NCBI RefSeq assembly: GCF_001625215.2 | Contig: NC_030381.2 | Location: forward strand, 53,121,214-53,185,213 | Direction of reading: 5' to 3' | DNA: 64,000 bases | Origin: Daucus carota subsp. sativus | Lineage: Eukaryota > Streptophyta > Magnoliopsida > Apiales > Apiaceae | Shown: positions 47,804 to 59,752 of the stretch, one piece after another | Position numbering within the stretch: position 1 is the first letter of the stretch | Layout: each line of letters starts with the position of its first letter | The notes under the pieces: generated by a model | Seen by the model: the letters and a program-made list of their open reading frames with translations, nothing else | Told to the model about the DNA's origin: nothing | Database searches by the model: none | Program-made: the position numbers and the translations under genes

Positions 47804-49967
47804 ATGTCGTGGCAATCCTATGTTGATGACCATTTGATGTGTTTAACTGAGGAAGGAAACCAGCTCTCGGCTGCTGCTATTCTTGGCCAAGATGGCTCTG
47901 TTTGGGCCCAGAGTGACACCTTTCCTCAGGTTTTTATTTAACTTTGATCGACCCCTTTTGTTAGATTAGTTGATTTGGTATTGATTTATGAATCTTTAAT
48001 TTTACTGTTAATAGCCTTGTGTTAATTTTGGCCTTGATTTGCAAGGTTTTGAAGTTGAAATTCTATTTGTTTAACTTGCTAATTGTTTTAGTAGAATTAG
48101 AATTTACATGTCTCGATGGTTGATGATTGTGGATTGTAGATTAAAAAAATTAGTAAAGAGGAGTGAAAAGTGAAATCTAATATGGTACCATTGAAATGGC
48201 CTTCAAAAAATTGAATTTTGCATTGTAAATCTTATAAAATAGTTAAACTTGGCTTTATACTTTTAATTGCAAATTTTTGAAATTCATCGATTGAGATTAA
48301 AAATAAATGTTGTCACACACCCTTAGGACTTATTAGGAGATTAAAATAAGATATTTATCTCAAGTTAATTTGAATAAATATAGATAATGATTTATCCGTG
48401 ATACTTGTTGTGCAGTAAGCTGCTCCGTTCTTTTAAAAGAGTAAATACAGAAATCTTGTGCAGTCAATTTTTTTTGTTTAAGTTACCGTTTTTGTGTTTT
48501 GGCTGGGATGGACAGGGTTATCTTGAATGGCCGTGGGTCGTTCTTCTATGTGGTGGCAGATATTCCGTCAGTACTAGATACTGACATTATGTTAATGCTG
48601 CTTGAAGCATTTGTATTTATTTTAAGATTGTATGATATGGCAGTTTAAACCAGAAGAAATTACGGCAATAATGAATGACTTCAATGAACCTGGATCTCTT
48701 GCACCTACTGGCCTATACCTAGGTGGCACAAAGTATATGGTGATTCAAGGTGAACCTAATGCTGTCATAAGGGGAAAGAAGGTATTTACTAATATAATGA
48801 TTTTTGTAGATTTTCCATAATAGGAGTATTTTTTTTGTCAAAGGACTTACTCTCTGATGGCTTCATGTCACGAAAATATCGTTATATGTATTAGTAATTA
48901 TACTCGTTGAACTAGTATTATTTAGTTTCTTTGAGTTGCTTGCCTCTTGGTATGCAAGTTGCTTATTATTGTTCCACTTTCATACGACCGGGACGTGCTT
49001 TTACAAAGATGCATGCGTTACTAGTGTTAGTAACTCATGACAATGATATATCTCCTTAGAGCAAGTCCAAGAGTGTCTTAGAGGATGCCCTATATAAATA
49101 ATAAAATATAATGTCCTAGTAGTTTAGGACATCACTTTTATAAATTCACTCCAACAAAAAGCCTTATCCACAAGCCCTATTATTAAAATATTAATATTTT
49201 GAATGAAAAAGTAGAGGGAAAAGTAGTGGGGAGAGAGAGAATGATAATATTTTATTATTAAAAGTGAAATGAGGCTCAAGTAGATGAGCCCTAAAAATAG
49301 GGCTGAAGTAAGTTGTCCTAGTGATTTAAGGCATCACTAGGACACTGTTGGAGCAATGTTTTCAATCATATGCCTCAAATTATGACTTAGGACATCATTT
49401 GAGGCAGCTGTTGGACTTGCTCTTAAACAAGTTCGAGCCCTTAAAAATAGGGATCTTTTGCCAAATTATTACCAGCTATAAGCTCGACCTTTCTCTGCTT
49501 TCGAATTCAGCAGTTCAGACTTTAGTGTAGACCTTAATAAACCTTTTGAACAAAACACTTCACTATGAAGTTCAAAATTAAGATTTATTATGATCAAGAA
49601 GTTTATGTTCCAAGTCTTTTAACTAAAGCTGTTAAGCAAACTAGGAGCAGCTGAGAAAACTGTTAGAAAAATCTCCCTCTTAAATTATGAGCTTCTTATA
49701 TATTGTGTAGACAGGGACTCAGATAAGTAGGATTGTTTGTAAATCTTGTACTTCCAATAAATCGCTCCTCATCTTGTTGATCTGGGTTTTCTTTGCTGGT
49801 TACCGTTTAAAATTACCTAAAATTACTTTCAGGGATCTGGGGGGATCACTATCAAGAAGAGCAATCAAGCTTTACTGATCGGCATATACGAGGAGCCTAT
49901 GACTCCAGGTCAGTGCAACATTGTTGTTGAAAGGCTGGGCGACTACCTCATTGACCAGGGTCTGTAA
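47804..49967 (+). CDS. PRF: profilin
   Basis: Small actin-monomer-binding protein that also binds proline-rich peptides and phosphoinositides; plant profilins are common pan-allergens. Exons 47804-47929, 48644-48781 and 49833-49967 encode 132 aa, within the usual 131-134. The N-terminus [12 protein letters not shown] (Trp3, Tyr6), GSVWAQS (Trp34), the [20 protein letters not shown] core and the C-terminus [12 protein letters not shown] are classical plant profilin. Three exons with phase-0 introns after FPQ and GKK match the family layout. Intron 2 carries a 364-bp Harbinger-type MITE. The start ATG follows a CA-rich leader with AAAATG context. Confidence 0.97.
49059..49422. mobile_element. 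PIF/Harbinger-type MITE in profilin intron 2
   Basis: Inverted ends GAGCAAGTCCAA...TTGGACTTGCTC with TTA target duplications (49056-49058 and 49423-49425). The 364-bp non-coding interior has subterminal repeats around TAGGACATCA and CTCCAACA/TGTTGGAG. Related but different elements lie at 60.4-61.5 kb. Confidence 0.9.
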
Positions 49968-50673
49968 TTCCAGTGGTAAGTAAGTAGCTTCCCTTTGTTT
50001 CTTCTGTGAATCATCATTTCAGTTTTTCATTTTTTTTTTAAATAATCATTTCAAAATTCTGATGAAGTGTCGGAAAATTAACATTTGCCTTTTCATGATA
50101 CAGATGGAATCCTATCAGGTGTGTAATTCATGGAAACAACCAGTGTGTGGTTTGCTACTTTTAAAGAGTGGGATTAAATCGCTTGGTTCCAACTCTTTTG
50201 CCAATATTGTATTCATCTACCTTTTTTGATTTGTTTTGATTTGAGCATGTCCCTGTGTAAGAAGAGGTTATTTTTATTATAAAAATTGGGATATAATCAA
50301 CTTTTGGTATATGTAACTTTTCAAAGTAAGAAGTAATTTCCCTAGTTATGGTCTTGGTTTCGAGAATAAAAAAGAAGTGTTGGACTCTTGATTTGCTTAA
50401 AGGCATGTTATTAATTTTCTCTCTATGGCTAAACCAGCCATGATTTGACCAAAAACGGCATGGTGCATGTGAAATAATGAAGTGTTTGGAATACAGAACA
50501 CATAGCATGCGACGTTGTCTTCTGATCTATGAAAATTAGAGTACAAAACATTTTTTAATTTTAAGTGATCACTTCATATGAATATACATTCGCGTATACC
50601 TGTGTTGAGAAGGGCTTGGACTTGTTTGATTTAGTGGAGCAAGTCCAGAGAGTTTTCCTATAAATTATTGTTA

Positions 50674-51079
50674 TGTTGTAAATCTTGTAATATATACTAT
50701 TTAAACTATACAACGATAGAAAAGAAACTATCTTGGAAAGTATAGAGAGAATAGGAGATGGAGAGAGAAAGTAGTTGTATTTCAGAATATTTCAGAATAG
50801 AATTCATTTCAACTGAACCAGCTATTTATAGAGGTTGGTTGATGAATCTTCCTAACTAAGATTTGCAATACTTCTAGGTTAAGTATTATGATTCTTCTCG
50901 AGTAAGTATAGTAAGTCTTTCTTGATAAGCTATACGAGTCTTCCTTAGTAAGTTTCGCCAGACTTCCTTGATAAGCTTTGCGAGTCTTCCTTAGTAAGTT
51001 TCACCAAACTTACTTGATAAGATTTGCGAGTCTTCTTGACTAAGCTTTTGACAATCACTTAATATAATATTTTATAACA
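50674..51079 (-). repeat. 3' LTR of the copia element
   Basis: 406 bp, bounded by TGTTGTAAATC and TTTTATAACA on the plus strand. It contains internal direct repeats of about 60 bp around TCTTCCTTAGTAAGTTTC. The polypurine tract abuts it at 51080-51088. Confidence 0.93.
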
Positions 51080-51421
51080 CTCCCCCTTGATTGTCAAATG
51101 CGAGTTATCATAGAGATTGACTGCCTCGTTAAAACCTTGCAAGGAAAAACCCAGTGGGATAAAAACTTTGTCGAAGGAAAAAGAGTACAGTCTCCCCCTG
51201 AATAAAATCACTCACATTTTGACATCTTGATCTAGTATACTTCTTAATCTTCGCATACCCCTATTACTTCATAACTTCTCAAATGTTGATGCCGGTAATG
51301 ACTTTGTAAATAAATCTGCCAAGTTATCGCATGAACGAACTTGTTGTATATCAATATCACCATTTTCTTGAAATTCTTGAGTATAGAAGAATCCTGGCAA
51401 TATGTGCTTTGTTCGATCTCC

Positions 51422-52297
51422 TTAGACATATCCTTCCACAAGTTGTCTTAACCAAACACATCTTTTGCTTGCTTCATGAATTTCCAGTAACTCTGTTTGT
51501 GATCGCCCAAGATGAATATGTGACATGTATACAACATCTTTTAGTTGAGCCAAAATTGAATCTCGCCAACAGGTTCGCAATAACTGCAATATAAGGGCTC
51601 CAAATTGCACAAAGGTAGGAAAATTCAGGTCCGATTGCTTCTTCATCCTGTTTCCTAGGATGAAAGGGATTCTTTTCAACTTCGAGTGATCGAACAACCA
51701 TTGGCGTGGTTAGTGGATGAGTTTTGTCCATGTAGAACCGATCAAGGACCTTTTCAGTGTAGTTTGATTGATAAAAAAATATGCCTGAAGATAAGTGCTC
51801 CACCTGTATACCTAAACAAAATCTTGTCTTTCGAAGATTTTTCATTTCAAAACTCATTTTTCAAATGGTTAATAGCATTAGTAATATCTTCAAAAGTACC
51901 AACAATATTCAAATCATCCACATATACAACAATAATAACAAAAACAGTTGGTGAACGTTGAATAAAAATGCAAGGACATACCTGGTTATTAACATATCCA
52001 TCATTTCAATAATTATTTACTAAGCCTGTTTTACCACATACGACCAAATTGTTTCAAACCATATAATGATCGTTGGGATATAACATAATATAAATGTCGA
52101 GGCTTAATGTCCTCTATCTCTAATCCTTCAGGGATTTTTATAAAAATATCACTATCAAGTGATCCATATAAGTATGCTATCACAACGTCCATCAAACGTG
52201 TTTCCAAAGCCATACTCATTAGAAAATGAAAAATAACTCCATCCATTACAGGAGAGTATATTTCCTGGTGATTAAAGTTATACCAATCAAGAAACAA
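51422..52297 (-). pseudogene. copia reverse transcriptase and RNase H remnants
   Basis: The frame at 52297-52031 holds reverse-transcriptase sequence (QEIYSPVMDGVIFHFLMSMA, then AYLYGSLDSDIFIKIPEG and LYGLKQFGRMW). The frame at 51857-51474 continues with LGIQVEHLSSGIFFYQ and PLTTPMVVRSL. The frame at 51697-51422 gives the RNase H-like tail (EASKRCVWLRQLVE). Stops and frameshifts separate them, and the normal YVDD-type region between about 52030 and 51860 is disturbed. Confidence 0.85.
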
Positions 52298-52533
52298 AAG
52301 TAACTCTATCCCTTATAGGAGAGTATGTTTCCTGATAATCAAATCCAGGTCTCTGAGAGAATTCTTGGGCTATCAACCAAGCTTTATATCTCACAATTTC
52401 ATTTTCATACAAACACTCATTTATTCCCAACAAGGACTCCACCAGCTGGTGTTTAAACTATAGGTCCATATACATTTCCCTTGCGCAAGGATTGCAATTC
52501 TTCATGGATTGCAATTTTTCATTTTGGCCAATC

Positions 52534-52740
52534 ATATCATTGTCGACACTCTTCCAAACTTTGTGGTTCAGGATCGGAGTTCATAATAATATCACATACA
52601 TATCATCAATCTCAATACTCCCACGATCCAAATATCTCATTGTCGACACTACTCCACACTTTGTGGCTCAGGATCGGAGTTCATAATAATATCACATATC
52701 ACGGAAAAACATACACATCATCAATCTTAGTACTCTCACG
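52534..52740. repeat. internal tandem duplication in the copia element, period 100 bp
   Basis: CATTGTCGACACT followed by CTTTGTGG.TCAGGATCGGAG occurs at about 52539 and 52639. Each copy ends near an ACTC.CACGATCCAA string. Confidence 0.85.
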
Positions 52741-52974
52741 ATCCAATAATTTCCATTTATGTACATAACTCATTGAGATCTCATAACTTTCAGGTACCTT
52801 TGCTTCTATGAAAGCATTTGCCACTTCTGGGGCATTTGCCACTTCTAGGGCATGTGCCACTTCTGGGGCAATTTCCTCTTCAGGAGGATTTGTTACAGCC
52901 ACTTCAGGGGCTTGAACCTCTTCAAGAGGCAACACCACTTCAGGGGCTTGAACCTCTTCAGGAGGTAATACCAC
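52699..52974 (-). repeat. Pro-Glu-Val coding repeats within the copia pol region
   Basis: The minus-strand frame encodes imperfect repeats of EVQAPEVVLP and ALEVANAPEVA type, made from degenerate GCCACTTCTGGGG units on the plus strand that continue to about 53115. They lie in the linker between integrase and reverse transcriptase. Confidence 0.8.
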
Positions 52975-53362
52975 TTCTGGGGTATTTTATGGAATGGTTG
53001 CCACTTCTTGGCAAGTCTAATTAATTTCCGTTGCTTAATACAATAACCTCTACAAGAGGTAATACCGCTTTTAGGGTATATATCAAAAAGCTTGCCGCTT
53101 CTGGGGCAAGTACAATCAATTTTTAATTTCACAGTACAATATCATATGTACGAATAGATTTCCCACGCTTCCGGCGTGCTTATTATATTCTAACCAATTC
53201 TTCAAGAATTGCTTTATAAATCAGGATTTCAATCCTTACCAAAGCATTAATAGCATGTATGTGTGATAATATGTCTAAAAATCACTAAAAGAATTCGGCA
53301 TTGATTATCAATATTTTGCATATAAATAACTCTTTGAAGTTATGACCCATATTATTAGTAGA

Positions 53363-54080
53363 TCAATATAATTCAAAACTGATGCATTCGAAGATATCAC
53401 ATAATTTATGCAAAATATTTTCTCCCCCTGATTTAGGGAATATAGATTCACCAAAATGAAAATCAGCATACTGAGCAGAACAAATATCACCAGTTAATGG
53501 CTCTAGATACCTTATATTAAACGAAGAATCAAAACCAACATATATACTATTGTGCCTCAGTGTAGTTCTTTGTGACAATGCAATAAGGGCACATTCTTCA
53601 ATTATCAAAAGTCCCCCACTAGTATCTCTAAAATCTTTTTAATGACCAGTTAACCAAAAGATTGTCTATGACAATCATATGATTCGATTTTATTTGTGAA
53701 CTACTATTTGACAAGATACTAAATAATTGTAGCTCACATAGCTCTTTACTCTATTGATTATTAAGGCAAGTAATTTGGTAAAGGCATATAAGGGACCATC
53801 GAGTTGACGCATCAATAAAGTACCGAAATGTGCCAGAAGATGGATGAATAGGACCACAAATGTCACCTTGAATTCTTTCTAAGAATTTCGGGGATTCAGT
53901 TTGAAGCTTAACTAGGAATGATCAGACAATCAAAACTTTTTAAGGAACATACTGAACAAGGAAGTTCACCTTGGGGTATTACCTTTTGAGTTTTAAAAAG
54001 GATGTCCCATAGAATCTTCAATAATACGACGCATCATAGATATTCCTAGATGACCAAGACTTTCGTGCCAAGGGAAAAGT
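53363..54080 (-). pseudogene. copia gag-pre-integrase and integrase remnants
   Basis: Around 54004-54075 the minus strand reads HLGISMMRR-like gag-pre-integrase sequence. Around 53790-53870 it reads GDICGPIHPSSGTFRYF-IDASTRW, the integrase core start, with a few codons missing relative to the usual FRYFMVLIDAS. An 81-codon frame (53608-53363) contains the integrase C-terminal part VGFDS...RYLEPLTGD. Frame changes separate them. Confidence 0.78.
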
Positions 54081-54829
54081 AGTTTTGGGTTTGTGACTTT
54101 GGGAATGTTGACACTATGAGATTCAATAACTCTTATTCTTGTAACATATAATCCTGAAGAAACTGAGTGAAATTTTTCAAAGACTTTTTTATTGTCAACG
54201 GTGTTTAAGGTGATGAGAAAATATTCTTTTTCATTCTCATCAGTAGTTTCAACGTGAAACCATTACAAACGAGTATCTTTATACCTCAATAGGTTTCTAG
54301 TTGCCTTTCCAGAGTATAGAGCATCTTATGCGCGTCTTATTTGGCAGAATAAAACTAGCTACCCAGAAACCTCTATTATATATGATGTACCCGATACATT
54401 CCAGACATGCAAGTTGGTTTTATTAGTCAACTGTGAAAGTATTTCTAACTTTGTAAAATAGTGTGTGTGGTTGTGCAATCAATAATGCATATATCTTCCA
54501 TCTCTATACATATATAAATGAAAAACATCTTTTAAAAACACACCGAGTATATTAAACAACAACATGAAACAAGCAGATAAAGAAAATAAGTAAAACATAA
54601 AGGTAATAAGTAAAGCAAGACAATACGTATGAAGTCTAGTCCTCTCAACCATAATAAAAGTTAGCACCAGTATCTATTACATTTGAGACCTTATTGATTG
54701 GTTCATCAACTAGATTATAATTAGCAAAGTTTGTTTCTACTCTCTTTCCATTATTCTTTTGGATAACCCATAGAGATCAACAAGATGTTAGGTGTGCGAT
54801 AGGTACATTGCCAATGTCCCTCATATCCG

Positions 54830-55346
54830 CACCAATGACATATGCCTCGGTTCTCCTCTTCTTGGAGTGCCTTTCTTTTGGCACTTCACGTTGCCATTTC
54901 TAGTGGCCTGAGTTGTAACCATCATGTTGCCACTTCAGGTGGCCAGAATGATATATATTTCGAAACCGACTACGGAAATTTCCACGTCCACGGTTCCGTT
55001 CATAACCTTATCCTCCTCCATGCCCTTTCCCACGTTCATTCTTCAGGAATGACGTGTTATGTACTTCAGGTAACTGGGCAGAGCCTATAGGAGGTATCTG
55101 ATGGTTTTTCAATAACAACTCATTCTTTTCAGCCACAAGAAGGAGAGATACCAGCGCGCCATATTTTTGAAAACTTCGCTCTCTATATCGTTGTGCCAGA
55201 ATCATAGTATTTGGGTGAAAAGTCGATAGGGTCTTTTCAATTATTTGAGCATCAATAATATTTTCACCATACAAAATTAATTTTGAGCTTATCTTGAAAA
55301 GAGCAAAATTATATTCAACTACAGATTTGAAATCTTGTAACCTCAA
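54830..55346 (-). pseudogene. copia gag remnant with zinc knuckle
   Basis: A 112-codon minus-strand frame (55346-55008) contains the copia gag pattern LQDFKSVVEYN...STFHPNTMILAQRYRE. Downstream, near 54810-54850, a CCHC-like CHWCGYEGHWQC can be read in another frame. The normal gag-pol frame is broken. No intact protein is present. Confidence 0.8.
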
Positions 55347-55984
55347 ATCAACCAGTCAGAACGAGCATATGGTAAGTGAACAGGTTTCTGGTGATCAAAT
55401 CTATCCTTGAGATTATTCCAAAGGGTGAGTGGATTTCTGATAATGAGATATTCATATTTTAGGTCTTCATGGATGTGATGTCTTAGAAAGATAATTGGTT
55501 TGACATTTTGTTAAACAATGGGGATTATTTTCTAAATCAATAGTGTCCTAGGCTGTTAGCACTAAGGTGTAATATCACATCAAGTAACCAAGATAGATAA
55601 TTATTCCCAGAAACATCCAAGGCAACAAATTCTAATTTTACAAGGTTTGTCATTCTGAATGTAAAATAAATATTTAAAACATGACCTATCAATATTTCAA
55701 GTTAATACAAAAACAATTTAATATCTATACAGTATGATATAACTAAAAAGTTTTAACGGCATTGTCGCCATTAACAAATCAAGCAATAGTAAAGTCATAA
55801 GCTATAACGATAGTAATAATCGTAAAATGAGTAGAGATAGATCGTACCTTATTTCTGTGAAAGTCGCAGTATTTAGAGTTGGTTAGATTGTACCTGTTTA
55901 TGATGTATCTTATCTGGCTTATCTCAGTTTGGCAGAGTCCTTCTTTGACTTATCTCAGTTCGGCAGAGTCTCGTGCTGATAACG

Positions 55985-56390
55985 TGTTGTAAATCTTGTA
56001 ATATATACTATTTAAACTATACAACGATAGAAAAGAAACTATCTTGGAAAGTATAGAGAGAATAGGAGATGGAGAGAGAAAGTAGTTGTATTTCAGAATA
56101 TTTCAGAATAGAATTCATTTCAACTGAACCAGCTATTTATAGAGGTTGGTTGATGAATCTTCCTAACTAAGATTTGCAATACTTCTAGGTTAAGTATTAT
56201 GATTCTTCTCGAGTAAGTATCGTAAGTCTTCCTCGATAAGCTATACGAGTCTTCCTTAGTAAGTTTCGCCAGACTTCCTTGATAAGCTTTGCGAGTCTTC
56301 CTTAGTAAGTTTCACCAAACTTACTTGATAAGATTTGCGAGTCTTCTTGACTAAGTTTTTGACAATCACTTAATATAATATTTTATAACA
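55985..56390 (-). repeat. 5' LTR of the copia element
   Basis: Differs from the other LTR at four positions, three of them within a 20-bp stretch near 56221-56234 and one near 56356. A primer-binding-type sequence lies immediately inside (55984 downward on the minus strand). Confidence 0.93.
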
Positions 56391-56590
56391 TGTTAAAAAT
56401 ATTCCGGAGCTTTCTTATAAATATCGTCAAAAGAGATGAATTGTCTTCCTTAGTAAGTTTCACCAAACTTACTTGATAAGATTTGCGAGTCTTCTTGACT
56501 AAGTTTTTGACAATCACTTAATATAATATTTTATAACATGTTAAAAATATTCCGGAGCTTTCTTATAAATATCGTCAAAAGAGATGAATT
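56295..56590. repeat. exact 148-bp tandem duplication spanning LTR end, target site and flank
   Basis: Copy 1 (56295-56442) comprises the last 96 bp of the LTR, the TGTTA target duplication and 47 bp of flank. Copy 2 (56443-56590) is identical by eye. The duplication must post-date the retrotransposon insertion. Confidence 0.95.
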
Positions 56591-57312
56591 ACAGTGATTT
56601 GGGTGAACATTTATAATTAATGGTCAATTTCTCATTTTGGTCATCTCCTGCCAAGCAGGGGAACTTTAATAATTACACAATTTTTTTTGATATTTTAACT
56701 TAACTTAAAATATTTTGACTGATTTAAGTCGGAGTTATATTCGTTCAAAATATTTGTAAAATAAAAATGCCATAAATTAGTCAAATAATGAATAAAAAGG
56801 TTTCGGCTTTGCCCCTTAATGTTGTGCTATTCACATATTTTATTAATAAATTTTTAACAAATTTAATACTAATCTAATCATACTTAAAATCTATAATAAT
56901 ACACGAAGATTCATGTCCTAAAATAAATTTTAGGTGGCGGTAAATATCTATTTTGTTTTATGTGAAACTATTACAAATTTGTACCTAAAATAACTTTATA
57001 ATTAACTTAGCTATTAATATAGTTAATAAATAATAATAATAATATTGGTTATTGAATGTTCTAAATTTTCCTGATTTATTAAATTTTTAATTAATTTTAA
57101 AAATTATTAACCATTTATTGTGATTTAATTAAAAATTTCACCGGTTCAGTCAACGGGTCAACCAATTAATTTGGACCTATACGACCAATGTTACGAGGGA
57201 TTTGCACTTTTATAGACACCATACGTCCATACATACAGAAGTCCTTTTCTCCTGTTCCAAGTGATTGTGTTTTGTTCATAGACTCATAGTCATACTTGAC
57301 TTAGCTGCGCCC
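56591..57312. other. intergenic DNA and promoter of the ENOD93-like gene
   Basis: AT-rich with no gene. A TATAGA sequence near 57211, about 100 nt before the start codon, may act as a TATA element. Confidence 0.4.
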
Positions 57313-58991
57313 ATGGGAATTCCATCAGAGATGAGAGACGCTTGGGCTGCCAAAAGAAAAAACCCTTTCTTTATTGCTTCCCCTTCTGAAGACCAGAGGC
57401 TTATCAATTCAAGAAATTGCACCCAAGGTCTTTTTTTCCCGTAAAGATTCAATCTTTATTGTATTTATTTGATAGAAGTTGATTTTTGTGGTGTCTTCTA
57501 GTGTTTAATTGTGTTTCTTGATCAATTTTTAGCTTTTTGCTTGATAATGACAATTTCTTGTGAGGTTATGGGTCAGAATTTTTGGGGCAAAATTTTGTAT
57601 TTTTTGTTGATTTATGCTGTTTAATATGCTCTGTGTAAGTTTTGATCATCTGCGAGTTGTTGTCTAGCAAATTTGGGTATTTGAGACTGACTATGATCTC
57701 GAAAGGCAGAACATTCATGATTTGGGGATTTTTCTGGTTCCTGATTGTGTTGATCAGTAATTAGGAATCTTGTGGGACATTTTATAACTCATTTGGTGTT
57801 TTCTGTTGTAATTTTGAATTGAGGTCGATTTTGCAAACAGAAGCATAAGAAAAAGGGTATTACTTGTCTTAGACACTGCTGTAAGTTTGGGATTAAACGT
57901 TTAGTTGAATTACACGTAGTAACTAGGGTTATGCTAGTATTTACAAATTTCTTGCCATCATATTGGAACTGATTTCATGCTTTTCGGAAAATTTCAGAGG
58001 GTGTTCGTGCTGGAGCTAAGGCAGCTTCTATTGCTTGTGTTGTCAGTGCTGTGCCCACAGTATGTACACTTCATAGTTTTTTCCCCTTGAGCTTCATGTA
58101 TTGCGTCTTTACTCTGCTAAAATATGTAGTAGCCTTTCATTTTAACACTCAAGGATCTATCATACTTCATAGAGACAAGCGGACAAAAATATTATCCCTT
58201 ATAATTGTATTTTATCTTTGTTTGATTACAGCTTGGGTTTTACTGTTTCAAGTTCATATGCATAGAAACTTGCAATTTACAGTAATTCCGGTTACTATCA
58301 GTAGTGAAAACATAGCAATTAAGAGTGTGACTTTCTTCCATTCTTATTTCCAGTTGACTGCTTGTCGCATGATACCATGGGCCAAGGCAAACCTCAACTA
58401 TACTGCTCAGGCTCTCATCATATCTGCTGGTAAGCTGTCAATACCAACTAAAAAGATTGTATAGTTATTACTAGTATTTATGGAAGCTATTAATACTTAT
58501 TTGGTTACCTTGTAGGACTCTAGTAGATACGTTTAGCCTCACAGAAATTTTCCCAGTTTTTGTTGAGTGAATTATAGAAGTTGGATCAAAATTTCCCTTT
58601 TAAAAAATGTCTAGCAACTGTAGACAACCTAGACATTAGTCAACAAGTTTATGTAACATGATTCTGGAAAAATACAATAGAAGTGTATCATATTTGTAGT
58701 TTGATTAAAACTTCTTTTAAGCTAGATATCGAACATCTTTACAAATTGTTCCCTCAGCATATTGTCTAGTACAGTGTTACATAATCTAAGATTACCAACA
58801 CTGCAAAACATTATTGCAAATAAGTTCTCCTTATTAATGCATATACAGTATATGTGTAGCTTTTAGATATATGACATTAGGCTGACATTGTTTTGTGATG
58901 AATAGCATCTATCGCAGCATACTTCATTACCGCTGACAAAACAATTTTGGAATGCGCAAGAAGAAATGCCCAGTATGGGAAGTCAGCTTAG
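57313..58991 (+). CDS. ENOD93-like small membrane protein
   Basis: Exons 57313-57427, 57998-58059, 58354-58429 and 58906-58991 encode 112 aa, a length typical of the early nodulin 93 family. The conserved block runs from EGVRAGAKAA (39-48) through AVPT, RMIPWAKANLN (64-74), TAQALIISA and AAYFITADKTILECARRN (88-105). Two hydrophobic segments, about 47-62 and 77-94, could span a membrane. Relatives occur in legume nodules and also widely in non-legumes, where they have been linked to mitochondria and nitrogen response; the biochemical role is not settled. The first 38 residues are charged and variable. All introns are GT-AG and phases close. Confidence 0.88.
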
Positions 58992-59752
58992 GTTGGAGAA
59001 ATCCGTTTCCTGTGTTTTTTAATCTTCTGTGTAAAAGTTTGGAAGTTTTTTCCTAATGTTAATTGCAGACGTAGCAAAGAAAAGTTGCTCTCTTCTGTAT
59101 TGCTATGTTTTCTTTTGAGGATGGGTGAAATCTAGCACAAGGCATAAGATTCCGATCCTTGTGTTTAAGTTGATAGCAGATTTCATGAAATTGCTCCAGA
59201 AATGTCCTGAGAAATAATTGTAGTAACCTGTGAAATCAAAACAGTAGATATTATAAGACTATCAGTTTGCGAAGAATCATGACCTTGCTGACAGAATTGA
59301 AGGCTTTTTTGTAAAACATGACATCTTTTTTGTAAAACCTCCACGGATTTTTGCTTCTTGGCTAGGAGCTAATCAGTTAAGCACATTAGGTGTGAGCGTG
59401 AGACCCATGTGACCTTCATGTTCATATCCATTCCTATGTCATTACAGTATGATCAAATTCTCAGATGCCACAAAACCCACAAATAATGCTCAAAATAACA
59501 GAGCTGAGAAAAATGGTCCAAATACCATTTATTAACGCCAGATGATCTAACGTTTTGTTTTTTGAAAGAAAATGCTAGATCGTGTTGTATTTGTAGTTTT
59601 GGTCCGAAAAATCCTACAAAATGTAACAAAGAACGCTACTTCTTAAGGGTTCGCTAGATCCTGTAACGTTCGAATCCTGTAACGTTACGAAAGAGAAGAG
59701 AGATAAATATTTTGGATTGTAAAATGATAGCTGACAGCCATTTTCTCTATTT
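58992..59752. other. 3' region of the ENOD93-like gene and intergenic DNA
   Basis: The probable 3' UTR extends some 150-250 nt. No gene or clear transposon border follows. Confidence 0.5.

Larger units (their letters stand above)
50674..56390 (-). mobile_element. Ty1/copia-type LTR retrotransposon, full length but defective
   Basis: LTRs 50674-51079 and 55985-56390 (406 bp each) with TG...CA ends and perfect 5-bp target duplication TGTTA (50669-50673 and 56391-56395). On the coding (minus) strand the primer-binding region next to the 5' LTR (55985 side) reads CGTTATCAGCACGAG and the polypurine tract next to the 3' LTR is AAGGGGGAG. Between them, in order, are recognisable gag, zinc knuckle, gag-pre-integrase, integrase, reverse transcriptase and RNase H pieces, the copia order. 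The pieces lie in different frames with stops, so no full polyprotein exists. I count 4 differences between the LTRs (about 99% identity), so insertion was recent. Confidence 0.95.

Noticed and set aside
55985..56590. A third LTR, suggesting nested copia elements
   Set aside because: The extra LTR-like piece at 56443-56538 is part of an exact 148-bp duplication that includes flanking DNA, so it is not another insertion.
58051..58464. 137-codon open frame in the ENOD93-like gene
   Set aside because: It spans intron 2 and part of exon 3; the family sequence is obtained only by removing the intron.
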